A stretch of DNA of 64,000 nucleotides from Ancylostoma caninum (Eukaryota; Nematoda; Chromadorea; Rhabditida; Ancylostomatidae). Location of the stretch: the NCBI GenBank assembly GCA_037903475.1, contig JBAJFG010000297.1, positions 1,550,001 through 1,614,000 on the forward strand, written 5' to 3'. A model generated the notes under the pieces. The model saw nothing but the letters and a program-made list of their open reading frames with translations, was not told where the DNA came from and did not search any database. Numbering within the stretch: position 1 is the stretch's first letter; each line of letters begins with the position of its first letter. Of this stretch, positions 45,626 to 56,010 are shown one piece after another. Both the position numbers and the translations under genes were made by a program.

Positions 45626-46423
45626 ATGGAAAAAGGGTACTTCTACTTTCCACAAGCTCCAGCTACCTTCCACTGGAATTTGGATCCTACTAAAATTGTT
45701 GCATCAGTGCCTTTGAAAAACCGACGTCAGCTACTTGAAATCTTGGACCCGTGTCTCGACTCGGTATTTCCAACCCTTTCCCAGGAAGAATATATAAAAT
45801 TTAAAAAAAAAGTAGTGCTTTTCTACACTACAAAGCTAGGAGTAGAGAGTGACTTTTGCAGACGACAAAATTTCTTCCAACTTCCTCTCCCTCTAGCAAA
45901 AGGTTATGCTGGTCTGAAGAATTTTGGTACACTCTGCATGCACATATTTTCGTGTGTAACGCTGCATAACCTTAAAGGCAGCACCCGTGGAAATTCTCGA
46001 GTCCGAGTTAAAGTGCTGGCAGTGACGCACGCACAACAGCGGCCCTTCACATTCGAAAGCACGTTAGGCCGCGCCTGCGTAGCGAGACTCAAGGGTGTCG
46101 TAGAGCGCGAAAAACACGCGGAAAGCAGCATCCCTATTTCAAGGGTTTCTCGCATGTTTCGTGCAATTTCAGTGTTGGATTTGGATTTTAGGTCCCTTAA
46201 AACCTCGAAATTTAGCAAAATCTCGAACACAAAGATTTGAGCTGGTGCTGCCTTTAACTGTTATTTAAGTTTCTAATTTCTTCAATTTCAGATTCCAGTT
46301 TTTTGGAAACAACATCGTTCATTGTTGTTTGCGTCTTTGTCCTGTTCTTCACATCTGGAAGCGTGTCTTGGGACGGGAATGTTATAGATGTAATAATCGT
46401 ACTAGATTCGTTTTTTATGGAAA
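45626..46423 (+). CDS. Candidate gene, two exons with a MITE in the intron; protein unknown
   Basis: An open exon of 301 nt runs from ATG 45626 to a donor at 45926|GTACAC (FPQAPATFHWNLDPTKIVAS, LLEILDPCLDSVFPTLSQEE, YIKFKKKVVLFYTTKLGV). A strong acceptor CTTCAATTTCAG follows at 46291, and the next exon (46292-46423) is open in the matching phase and ends at a donor GTACGT. It contains a hydrophobic span TTSFIVVCVFVLFFTSGSV. The 365-nt intron holds the TTAA element 45976-46253; without it the intron is about 83 nt, a normal size here. The start could lie further upstream: an acceptor-like run ending CTCCAG is at 45662. No family is recognised and no 3' end was found. If no splicing occurs, the single frame to 46240 would take its last 90 residues from the transposon. 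Confidence 0.33.
45976..46253. mobile_element. 278-bp TTAA-flanked MITE
   Basis: Left end AGGCAGCACCCGTGGAAATT then CTCGAGTCCGAGTTAAAG; right end TCTCGAACACAAAGATTTGA then GCTGGTGCTGCCT. TTAA lies at 45972-45975 and 46254-46257. The element is the best-preserved short member of the family seen, decayed, at 30.8, 52.6 and 56.8 kb. Confidence 0.8.
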
Positions 46424-48467
46424 GTACGTATATGCGCTGTAGGTAGGCAGTAAAGCTTCAAAACCGCCAGGTTTGCTTGAGGGCAGTACCGATGCAGGAT
46501 CTTCCCTATAAGATGCATGTGATCCAGAGCCGATCTGATGCCTAGCTCCTTCATCGATTTTGCTAGCTTATATTGACTCGTGTCTAATGTTGCCCACACC
46601 AGTTCACTTCTCTAACAATACGATCTATCTTCTTTCACTATCGTTTAGACTACGCTCACACCAACATGTCTTAACTTGCTGGTGTCGTATCCTCGAAGCT
46701 GACAAGTTTGATGATCGGTAAGAATTCCACTTTTGACCACAAGAATGAGAAAAAAACTAGTTTTTGGTATAAATACCTACAAGACCAGTGGGATACTTAC
46801 GATTGAGACGTCAATTCTTCACGAGATCCTTCTCAGTGAAATAAGGCGTGTCTAACTGAGATGAGTGATAGGATTTAGCCGTAGAATGACTTATCCTGAA
46901 GGAAGAACGCTTTCTGATTTCTGGTTTTTCAATTCACTATTTTATCAAAGATATGTGATCGAGACATTCTCGACAGATCCTGCTCTTGACTAACCTTGCA
47001 AACAGTACTCAAGAGCACATGGAGAAAATCGTCGTAACTACATTTTTTGTCTGCTGATTTCTTTGAAGACCTGTGTTTTTTCTACTGGTCATGAAAAAAC
47101 TTGTTTCGTAAGATTTCAATGGAGGTATATATTAAGTGGACGGAATTTAACTCATTGGCGACCACGTTGCTCACGAATTTTTTTTGTATAGCACAGTTTG
47201 AGAGATCACTAGGCTCTGACGATCCCAGCAGTTTTCTCAAAGCGCCGGCTTAGTAAGACTTCTACATCAATGCGATTGTGAAAGTCAACAATGGATACTT
47301 TAAAAGTTTTTGGAGCAGGGAAAGGAGACAGAAATTGAGAAAGGAAAGGGTCGTAAATGGGTTAAGAACCTACCTCACGGGCGGTACGTGTAAGCGAACT
47401 CCTTGTCTGATTATCATCGTCAGATGTACTTTATTGGAAGTGCAATCCAACATTAAGTGTACGGTTTAATATATTTGCGAGCTTGCTGATGAGCCTACCG
47501 TATGTATATGTAGATGTTAAATGTAGATGTTGGACTACTTGAACTTAGTTTCTCTGAACGTTAATATCCGCATTACTTCTTTTTCACATCTAGAACAAGT
47601 CCTTGCAAAAAGTCGTCTCACAACTCTACGAACTGTGCGTACAGAACAAGGTGCATCCTCCAGCCTAAAATCGACCTCTCTGAAGCAGACATCCACTTCT
47701 GCGCTGTCTCTTCAACAGAAATGGTATCCATTTAGGCACTGTTGACACCCCTAGCAGCTTAAGCTATATTTAGCTTAAGCTATATTTGTTCCGCTATTGC
47801 AGTCGAACAGTTGGAGGTGTCAGAGATGTACGCTCTTGTCGAATTGGAAGGTCACATTTCATGCGACAGAAAATGAGAAGTAGCGGTAATTACGGCGACT
47901 TGTTATAATATTTGTAAAGAGCAACACAAGAGCTACAAGATGACCTATGAATGACTATCGGAGTTAGATAAATCGTCCTACAAAATCAAGTTGAAAAAAA
48001 ACCGCACGAACTTATTGCCCAACCCAATATTTCAAGAAAAAACTTGTTATGTACGTACAAGTGGATTCGGAATTTTCATTGCTTTCCCATAGCAGCCGCC
48101 GCAGATTTCGAAAATCATGAGACGTGAAGATTTTTGGAATCTACTGCAGTAGCTACGGAAAAGTAACAGATATTCCGGATGTATGAATGGTGTTCGCTCG
48201 ATCTTGTGTCACTTCGCACCTTAAAGACATTGTTCGGGCAAAAGTTTCGGTGCCTCAAATCTGGCATGCTCTTACTCTTCTCGACGTGGTGACTGCAAAT
48301 GTATAGGTTTTGGCTATAGAGAACCTTGAAATTCGCGGTTCCTAGAAGGTTGAAAGTTGTCGCGTTACGAGTTGGACGAGTTGTCTGGAGAAAACTGAAA
48401 AGGAGGCAATGAGGCTCCCGCACTTGGGAAAAACCAGCTAATTCTAGTAAACCACGGTATACAATAT
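46424..48467. other. Interval without a supported gene
   Basis: Near 46650 the sequence CTCACACCAACATGTCTTAA, then CTTG and GTATCCT, is repeated in diverged form near 48880 (CTCACACCAACATGTATTAA), so a dispersed repeat is present. A direct duplication of AGCTTAAGCTATATTT lies at 47756-47788. Minus-strand frames at 46402-46599 and 48115-48513 have no recognised domain. Confidence 0.35.
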
Positions 48468-48640
48468 ATAGGGCCTTTGATCCGCCGTGTCCTTCCACCG
48501 CACCGCCCGCCATGACGCGTGGCGTCCTGCTGGCGATCGATCCTCAGCTGCTTGGCATCGAGAACGCTGCCAGTAGGACGCCGTCATGGCGAGCGGTGCG
48601 CTGGCAGGACACTTCTGATCGAAGACAATGTACAATATGT
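48468..48640. mobile_element. Fold-back MITE, about 170 bp
   Basis: Left words TGATC, CGTGTCCT, CGCACCGC, GCCATGACG and GGCGTCCTGCTGGC return inverted as GCCAGTAGGACGCC, GTCATGGC, GCGGTGCG, AGGACAC and GATCG. Arms are about 55 to 60 bp with a loop of about 30 nt. GC-rich compared with its surroundings. Confidence 0.7.
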
Positions 48641-48672
48641 ATCGAAAATAGTTATTCTTTTTTTTGGTGGTA

Positions 48673-48757
48673 GGGTACTAGTAGTGAAGATTCTGCCTGG
48701 ACACTGCCTTAAAGCCTTAAAGGCAGTGTCCAGGCAGAATCATCTCTATTAGTACCC
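48673..48757. repeat. Head-to-head inverted repeat around a double TTAA
   Basis: GATTCTGCCTGGACACTGCC TTAAAGCCTTAA GGCAGTG... : arms of about 36 bp are near-perfect reverse complements and meet around two TTAA sites. The AGGCAGTG ends resemble the AGGCAG ends of the TTAA element family, as if two element ends abut. Confidence 0.7.
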
Positions 48758-49522
48758 AGAGCAGATTTAGTACCCGCTCCGCCCCTTCGAGGATTTTGTG
48801 AAAACATATTAAGTCGTGTCAAGACATGTTTTATTGCCTAACAGTCCGGTCCCTCTGCATTCTCTAATGCTGCGAACGGCTCTCACACCAACATGTATTA
48901 ACTTGTTGAACACGTATCCCTGAGTCTGACAAGTATTCCAATTGATACTGCTCCGGAATTCCAACCCGGATTTTGGAAATAGCAGGTTATTAGGAGAAAT
49001 ACCAATGAACGAAGAAGAAAAGGGAGTTGTAAAAGTCCCTCTGGATGTTCTATAGCAGTAATGAGCTGGTTTGCCCAAAATACGAGAGTTCGATGAGCGT
49101 CAGTACCTCTTTTCATTTTTCGCCGGACAACTCGTCCACACTGTAACTTTCGCTCTTCTAAAAATCACAAATTTCAAGGTTTCTGTGGGTAAAACCTATA
49201 CAATTGCAATCAGCACGTCGTGTAGAGTAAGAGTGTGGCAGATTTAGAATATCGGAATTTTTGCCAGGACAATGCCTTCAAGCCCCATGCCAGTATACAG
49301 GATAGGCAGCGAGAGAACTAAGACGTCTCGTCGCGTGCGATGAGGCAGTGCTGCAGATTAGAGGAGTCTTGTACATCCTATGACTTCGTGAAAAGTTACG
49401 CAGTGAAATGCGTTTGTGAAGAACCTCATACGGTTTTACGGAAGTGAGCGAATATGGGAAGTTGAGCTCTGAGACTGAGTTAGTGAAAGGACAGTAGTTT
49501 GTATGTGTAATTCATTATGATA
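48758..49522. other. Spacer with nothing assigned
   Basis: Only the second copy of the CTCACACCAACATGT repeat near 48880 was recognised. Confidence 0.3.
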
Positions 49523-49530
49523 GAAGCTTC

Positions 49531-49806
49531 CAGTGGCGGACGCAGGGGGGGGCGGGGGGGGGCGCCCCCCCCGAGAATGGGTCGCCAAATTTTCGAAATT
49601 ACTTTACAATACAAATAAAAATCTTGTGTTAGTTTATTTTTAACTGTTTATTTTTATTATTATTTTTAATATATTTTTTATTTATTGTTTATTATTATAA
49701 TTAATATTATTATTAATTTTATTTTCCGTCTGGGTCCCCAAAACGGCGGAGACCCCACTTTTCTTCCCACGCCCCCCCTCCCGCCCACTTTCTGCGTCCG
49801 CCACTG
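49531..49806 (+). mobile_element. hAT MITE, copy 1 (276 bp)
   Basis: Starts CAGTGGCGGACGCAGGGGGG and ends TTTCTGCGTCCGCCACTG. Flanked by the 8-bp duplication GAAGCTTC (49523-49530 and 49807-49814). Interior is G/C-rich at both ends and strongly AT-rich in the middle. Same length and nearly identical to the copy at 61036-61311. Confidence 0.92.
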
Positions 49807-50198
49807 GAAGCTTCCACTAATTTTTGACAGACATGGTGGCAGTATTATACATAGCAAGCTCATGTTATTGTTACGTGTCACCTTTTCAAGTAGATTTTAT
49901 TCTTGCAAAGTTTGGAAATTGATGTCTGAAGGTTATGCTCGATTATGCGCTCAGATGAAAAATCCCCTAGCTCTTTGCTGTTTTCCCATCATTAAGTGGT
50001 GATTTTCCAGTTGAGTTGGAAGGCAGCGTCTCACCTCAGAAATCGCTCTCCAAATCTCTGATGCCGTAATACATTCTGCGTGAGCTTAGAACAACAGTGA
50101 CAAACTTGATATGTGCAAAATTTGATTCAGATCAAACGAGACCCCCATTCGAAAAATAGGTAAATTTATAAGAAAACAAACACACATGTATGTACCAG

Positions 50199-50462
50199 CA
50201 GAAGACGCAGAAAGTGGGCGGGAAGGGGGGGGGGGGCGTGGGAGAAAAGTGGGGTTTCCGCCGTTCTGAGGACCGAGACGGAAGATAAAACTAATTGTAA
50301 TAGTGAATAATTAATAAAAAAAATATATTAAAAATAATAATAAAAATAAACAATTGAAAATAAACTAATACAAGATTTTTATTTGTATTGTAAAGTAATT
50401 CCAAAAATTTGGCGACCCATTCTCGGGGGAGGGGGGCGCCCCCCTCCCTGCGTCCGCCACTG
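50199..50462 (-). mobile_element. hAT MITE, copy 2 (inverted orientation)
   Basis: Same family as 49531-49806 on the opposite strand: it ends CTGCGTCCGCCACTG at 50462. The other end is damaged (CAGAAGACGCAGAAAGTGGG, lacking part of CAGTGGCGG). Flanks TGTACCAG and CTGTACAG are only partly alike, consistent with an older insertion. Confidence 0.85.
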
Positions 50463-50470
50463 CTGTACAG

Positions 50471-51530
50471 ACTCTTAGTCTTCGGTGAACAGATATGGAA
50501 ATTTCCAAGACCAGTCTTCGGGAAATGATTTCCCTCGAACCTGAAATATTTGTCAAGTTCCATCGTTGCACACTTAATCACTCGTAAAAATAATTCCCGT
50601 TTCACAGGTCCCATAAATTCTAGAGTGAAGTGGGGAGGGCAGTAAATACGTCCGTAATTTCGCCGTGGTGGGGTCCAACGTGCACAGTCACTAGGGGAGG
50701 GAGATGGGCATATATCTCACTGTTAACCCCACCAGCTTAGTGGGGAGTCTGTCCTCCTTAATATTCAACACATGGGAGGACAACTGTTAACTGCTATCCA
50801 TTCAAAATAGTAGTCAGTGTGGTGATCAACAACAAAGTTCGAGTGACACTTCCTTCACCGACCTACGGCTGGAAAAAGTTGGAAAGTTCTTTAGATGGTA
50901 TCCTCATGGGGCATGCTCATTACATTCGTGCTAAGCGTCTAGGAGAACCCCAGTGGAAACGTTCTTACTCGTCCCTGAGCAAGAGCGAAGAAAAACCAGT
51001 GAACGCACCTCAGTGAATTTGTTGTATGACAGCACAGTGAAAATTTTCAACGCTTCTCAGAAGTATTGGACAGGAATGTTGTACGTGCACTGCTAGTGTA
51101 CTAAAAACCGAATTAGATGCCTATCTATTTACTCAGAGTTTGGGAGTTCGATTTTGAATAAGTCAATAGTTCAAATGTTCAGTGAAGACGGAGCAATACA
51201 ACCCTTTAAAAACGATGAAGAGGCGTTCAGATCTCTCTCTTTCTCGAAAATTTGGATTCTTCGTATCTACATCTGAATGAATAATTGACTGAATTGGGCT
51301 GTTCGATCTTTATTCAGTCCTATTTATAAATGCTACTATCCTGCACATTCGATCTCTGACGTTAGCCTCGTGTACTTTCGTTATGAGATATCGCACCTAC
51401 CGTCTGCATGCTCGACATAAATTTCTGAAAAATCATGGTGCATAACTGACACAACATTGGCGTTTGGAATGTTAGATAGCTCTCTAGCGTGACGATTCAG
51501 CGATTTCCTTGAACGCAACACCCCTTTGAA
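50471..51530. other. Interval without a supported gene
   Basis: GGTGGGGTCC and TTAACCCCACCAGCTTAGTG words at 50665-50745 are related to the GGTGGGCCCACC-rich repeat at 51.5 kb. No gene recognised. Confidence 0.3.
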
Positions 51531-51534
51531 CTTT

Positions 51535-51845
51535 TATACCACGGTGGGCCCACCATTATCCCATGTTGGACCCCCAACCGACGGTCGCTCCACCGTTATC
51601 CGCCGTTCATCCCCTAGTTATCCCACTAATATAGGGCCCACTTATCCCCCGTTCATCCCCTAGTTATCCCACTAATATAGGGCCCACCCCCACTTATCTC
51701 ACTGTTAGCCCACCATTGTTATCAATCCCACGGTGGGCCCACCATTTCCCCACGGTGACCCCTCCAAACTTGTCCGTCCCACGGTGGAACCTCCAGTTAC
51801 CCACCCTTTTCCCACTGTTAGCCCACCGTCTCTCCATCCTCAAAG
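51535..51845 (+). repeat. Degenerate minisatellite of CCCACCGTTATCCCAC type
   Basis: Repeated variants of GGGCCCACC, GTTATCCCAC and ACGGTGG. It contains a recent exact direct duplication of about 45 bp (CCGTTCATCCCCTAGTTATC, CCACTAATATAGGGCCCAC at about 51603 and 51648). Related words recur at 52510-52610. Confidence 0.8.
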
Positions 51846-52509
51846 AGGAACATTTTGTGATTATCACCAATTTTCTTGATAGTCGTAATCAGTGTCTAAA
51901 CATCGCCGTAAGCACTCCGGCAGTGATATAACCCGTCGTACAAAACTTTTCAGTAACGAGAAATATTTGAAATTTTACTCTAAGATTACCACTTCAATCA
52001 CCATGCAGATGTTGTGAATCGTGTAAGTTCGCGTCAGCGCTTACGTCTTATAGGAGTGCCGTCGAGACAGTCCTTCTAATCGCGGAAACTAAGCAATTGT
52101 CCGTCTACAGTGCATTTTCCTATTGTTAACTTGAAATATAAACCTAGCTAAAGTAAGTAAAACTGCGATGGGACACCCATTTTGGACAACATTTCGTAAG
52201 AGTGAGACGAGCAACGGTGAATATGGGCATGGTACCAACTACTGGGTAGTAGGGTTTTCCGTACCCAGTAGGTCCCGGAGGCCCTTGAGCGGTATGGAAG
52301 GCCTGATTTGCACGGGATGCTCGGTTTTCACGGATCCGCTTCCACGATTTGCCTTGAAATCACCGGTCTGCCTCGCAACTGCCTCGATTTGTTCCTGAAT
52401 CCACTAAAAATAAGCTCGGAAAATTTCAATTTCACCGTGGAAATCTCCCTGTTCTCCCACAAGAATCCCTCGGTTTCGCCAGGGAAACCCCCTGTTTGCT
52501 TATGGGAGC

Positions 52510-52605
52510 TCCCCGGTTAGCCCATGGTGGGCCCACCAATAGCCCAAGATGGCCCCACCGTTATCCCATGGCTGATATTCGGCATGTCAACCATGGGATA
52601 ACGTG
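52510..52605 (+). repeat. Second block of the CCCACCGTTATCCCATG repeat
   Basis: AGCCCATGGTGGGCCCACC, TAGCCCAAGATGGCCCCACC and GTTATCCCATGG, then an inverted CCATGGGATAACG. Same motif as 51535-51845; it abuts the TTAA-family element at 52.6 kb. Confidence 0.65.
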
Positions 52606-53010
52606 GTAAGAACGCTAGGAACCGTAGGAATTTTCGGTCCGAGTTAAAGTCCTAGCTGTAGCGCAGACTTGCGGCACATCATAACTGTTAAATGCACGCA
52701 ATAAATCATGACTTACCTATCAAGGAATCCGAATCACAATCAAGAAACCAGCCCCTTTGCCCGTGCTTTCTCAGCAACGACGCGTCAGCTAACAATGACG
52801 TGTCACATTCACAAGCGCGTATGGCCACGCCCGTGCAGCGGGACTCACGAGTGTCAGTGGAGCGCGGCAAGACGCATGGAACACCTAATTTTGGGGATTT
52901 CTCGCGAGTTTCTTTTCTCGCTATTTCACTGTTGAATATGAGTTCTAGGACCCCAAAGACTCCGAAATCAACGAAAATCTCAAACACGAAGATTTGAGCG
53001 GCTGCTGCCT
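52605..53010. mobile_element. TTAA-family MITE with damaged left end
   Basis: Left part GGAATTTTCGGTCCGAGTTA then AAGTCCTAGC matches the left end of 45976-46253. The right end CTCAAACACGAAGATTTGAG then CGGCTGCTGCCT is followed by TTAA at 53011-53014. The left AGGCAGC terminus and TTAA are degraded. Confidence 0.7.
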
Positions 53011-53014
53011 TTAA

Positions 53015-54585
53015 TGCTGATCAATCATTTGCTCTGGAAAAAATTAGAAGAGACCACTTCGAACATGGGTTCATAGAATACCGAAGGAACCACGAATGTT
53101 TCTACAAGCCTTCGCCGGAGTAAAGTGATGGTTATTCCTTCGCTTTCAAGTTAAATATTTATATATGTACATGTTTCAAACGGCACTTCGAGTAAAAGTA
53201 GAGAAATTCTATTTATTGAATACTTATCTACAGGAGTAACAAGACTACAGGAAATAGGTCCATCTCCTTTAGAAATTTGCGTGCTGCGTGTTGAATTATC
53301 CAAGGTAGATAGTACACCGGAACAAAGGGATTGTCTGCCTCCTTCGAACGATCGCCAGGTTATTCATCTGACGTTGCTTCCATTCACTTGACTCCTGCTG
53401 TGGTTTCAGTGAAAGGTGAGAATTCTCCGTCTTATTGCAGTACTTCAGCTGCTCGAATCCCTCCATTGTCTGGAAAATTATATTTTTCTTCCTTTTATTT
53501 CTTTCTGGCTGAAGTTTTTTAATGCTCGCTTTCGAAAATGCTTGGAAAAATTCTACTAAGTGGGGAGGCGAGCACTACCTGGCCAGGTTTTTGCCTTTGC
53601 TCCCTGAAATCATCGGAAAGAATTTCTATTTTTGCTCGCCCTTTAAAGTTCGTATCATATTCCCCTTATTATACTAGAAGCGGGGGAGGGAACTAGCGCG
53701 CGCATGTTTCGTATCCAGAGTGTTTCGAAAAGCTAATGAGGTAGGGGGGGGGGGGAGAGACTCGGCTGCGACTTGGACGTGGAAATCATTCTATGTAACG
53801 TTTCAACGAACCCAAGTGCAAAAATCACGAAGGTTTGTCAAAATCAATAAATTCGATTCCAACATCGACAATTCCTCACGAAAGGAAGCCTTTGATTTTT
53901 CTAGTGTTCTGTAGGCCCTTCTAATTATAACAATATACACGATTCCGATCGGCTTGTCCACTCAAATTTTCCCACTACATTATTCCCTTTCCCGTTTTTT
54001 GTAAGTCTTTGGATGACTCAATTTTGAATTCATTAAATACATCAAATACCCTTTCTTATATTTTCGAATTTTAGAACAGGACCATCACTTGTTCTTGTTC
54101 CGTCTATTCATTTGATTCTATTGCACACACAGATGTTGGAGTGAATGCTATTAGCGCAGCTTTTACACTCATAATACGGTAGAGTTGGAACTCTTGTGAT
54201 GAAGTCCTCGCTTTGGGAGATGTGAAAATTAGTTGGAAGATTTGCAGCTACATTTTTCTCACCTCCGTAATTGTGCGCTGAACCAAAACCCGTGAAGATA
54301 TTTCCCGTTTCACTAGATGGGTAAGTGCTACGGTGGGTTGTCCACGTCGGTCGATGGTGACTCGCTAGAGTCGGAGAGGATTTATGCGTCGGACGGCTGC
54401 TTCTGGAATTGACAACGTGATAAGATTTCTTATGCATGGACTACTGTTTTTTTTTTGTGTTCTTGTGCGGAGTGTTGTGCAATATAACTATTGAGCTTGA
54501 CATGTCTTACTTGGATGACAAGCGCTGTGAAACCGATTAATGCAAAAATCCTAGAAACGTTGGTTGTATTTTTTGTACTATGCAA
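53015..54585. other. Interval without a supported gene
   Basis: G12 tract at 53744-53755. A minus-strand frame at 54108-54437 (SSRPTHKSSPTLASHHRPTW) is unrecognised and lacks clear splice signals. Nothing else assigned. Confidence 0.3.
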
Positions 54586-54587
54586 TA

Positions 54588-56008
54588 AAGTCTGTATCAA
54601 AAGTACACGGACACCCTAATTTTTGCCCATATCGAAGCTGGCGCTTTTCTGATTGTTGCCAATTCAATTCAGCGGGTCAAGAAACCCTGAGACACATGGT
54701 TCCCGTCAATAAGATCAACTCGCAGAATTTTTGTAATTTTCTGGACAGAAAAGCCAATAATTTCTTGTATCAACAGTATAAGGACACTTGTTGTTGAGTG
54801 GTCGTTTTTTTTTCTCGAAAATTTCGATGACTTCATCTGGAGGACTCTCTCAGTTGTGGGAGCAGATCTGTCTAGAAATAGCCAACAACATTTTGTGCTT
54901 TGAAATTTGTTTTCAGAAGCACGGTTGTTACTCCAAATCGTGGAGCTTCTGAGAGCTTAGCCATTCTCAGTGGGGTAGCTCACAAAGATGACTTGGTTTT
55001 TTTTTCGCACGAGGATGGAGTTTCGTCTCAGTAGTAGCGAGACGAAATCGCAAAGGCTCTGCTCGAGGTTGTTCAGCCACATTCCGCGTGATCTAAAGGC
55101 AAAGGACTGCAAACGTCATGTTCGTTGTAACACCACAGTCTCTGCAAACATCACTTCCTACGTCGGTTCCTTCTCCAAGATGAGCCTGGCTTCTTGCATA
55201 AAGATCCGGATACAGCTTTACTCTATTCAAAACATTCAAATACTTTTTTTTCAACAAGGGCAAATGCATTGGGTGAAGAGGTGGCATGTTTCAAGGAATA
55301 AATTTTTGGTACGATGATTGCACGATGAGAGACGCAACTACGACCACCTCGTCAGAGGTAGTCCGCTGCATTTGGGTGACGTAGAATGTAGATCTAGCAG
55401 AACTATGAACATATCCCGGTACCACGACTGCAGTATTGCTGTAACCAAAACTTCATCTTCAGACAAGAAAATGCATCTAGAGGCACCCCAACCGAGCGTG
55501 ACTCAGCTCATAGAGTTTAGACCGCCTATCCAACTTTATAAAGCTTTTTCTAATGGTACATTCTTAACGGTTTTTTCTAGATGGATCTGAGCTAAAATTA
55601 ATCAAAACATTTTCCTAGAAGAACTCGAAAAAGCCAATATTGGCTTTTGGAGCCTCCTGGAGATCAGTCTCGACAGCAGCAACTTCTACACCGCGGCTAG
55701 TAAGAATTTTGAAGTGGTAATAAACGGAGGATTACCAATCGGTTATCAATCCACCGTTTGCTGATTTTTTTCTCGAGCAAAACGGTCATTCAACAGCAAA
55801 TGTCCCTATACTTTTGATACAGGGAATTTCTGACTTTTTGTCTTCAAAAAATAATGAAAATTCTGTGAGCCGATTTTATTGACCGAAACTAAGTATTTCA
55901 GGGTTTCCTAATCCCTTGAATCGAGTGGGCAAAAATCAGGCCAATTAGAAAAGTGCGGATTTCGTTTTTTGTAAAATTAGGGTGTCCCCATACTTTTGAT
56001 AAGCACTG
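54588..56008. mobile_element. Tc1-like element, 1.42 kb, no intact transposase
   Basis: The right end, inverted, reads CAGTGCTTATCAAAAGTATG then GGGACACCCTAATTTT; the left end reads AAGTCTGTATCAAAAGTACA then CGGACACCCTAATTTT. TA lies outside both ends (54586-54587, 56009-56010). CAGTG termini and TA duplication are Tc1-like and the length suits a full element. Frames at 54988-55317 and 55318-55590 (plus) are open but show no recognisable DDE blocks. An internal copy of CCTATACTTTTGATACAGGG lies at 55805. Confidence 0.75.
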
Positions 56009-56010
56009 TA

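Noticed and set aside
48115..48513. 132-codon minus-strand frame
   Set aside because: Starts within the fold-back at 48468-48640, has no recognised motif, and lacks splice or poly(A) signals.
54988..55590. Two consecutive frames within the Tc1-like element as a transposase
   Set aside because: Neither shows the DDE blocks or HTH motifs expected of Tc1 proteins; listed only as open frames of the element.
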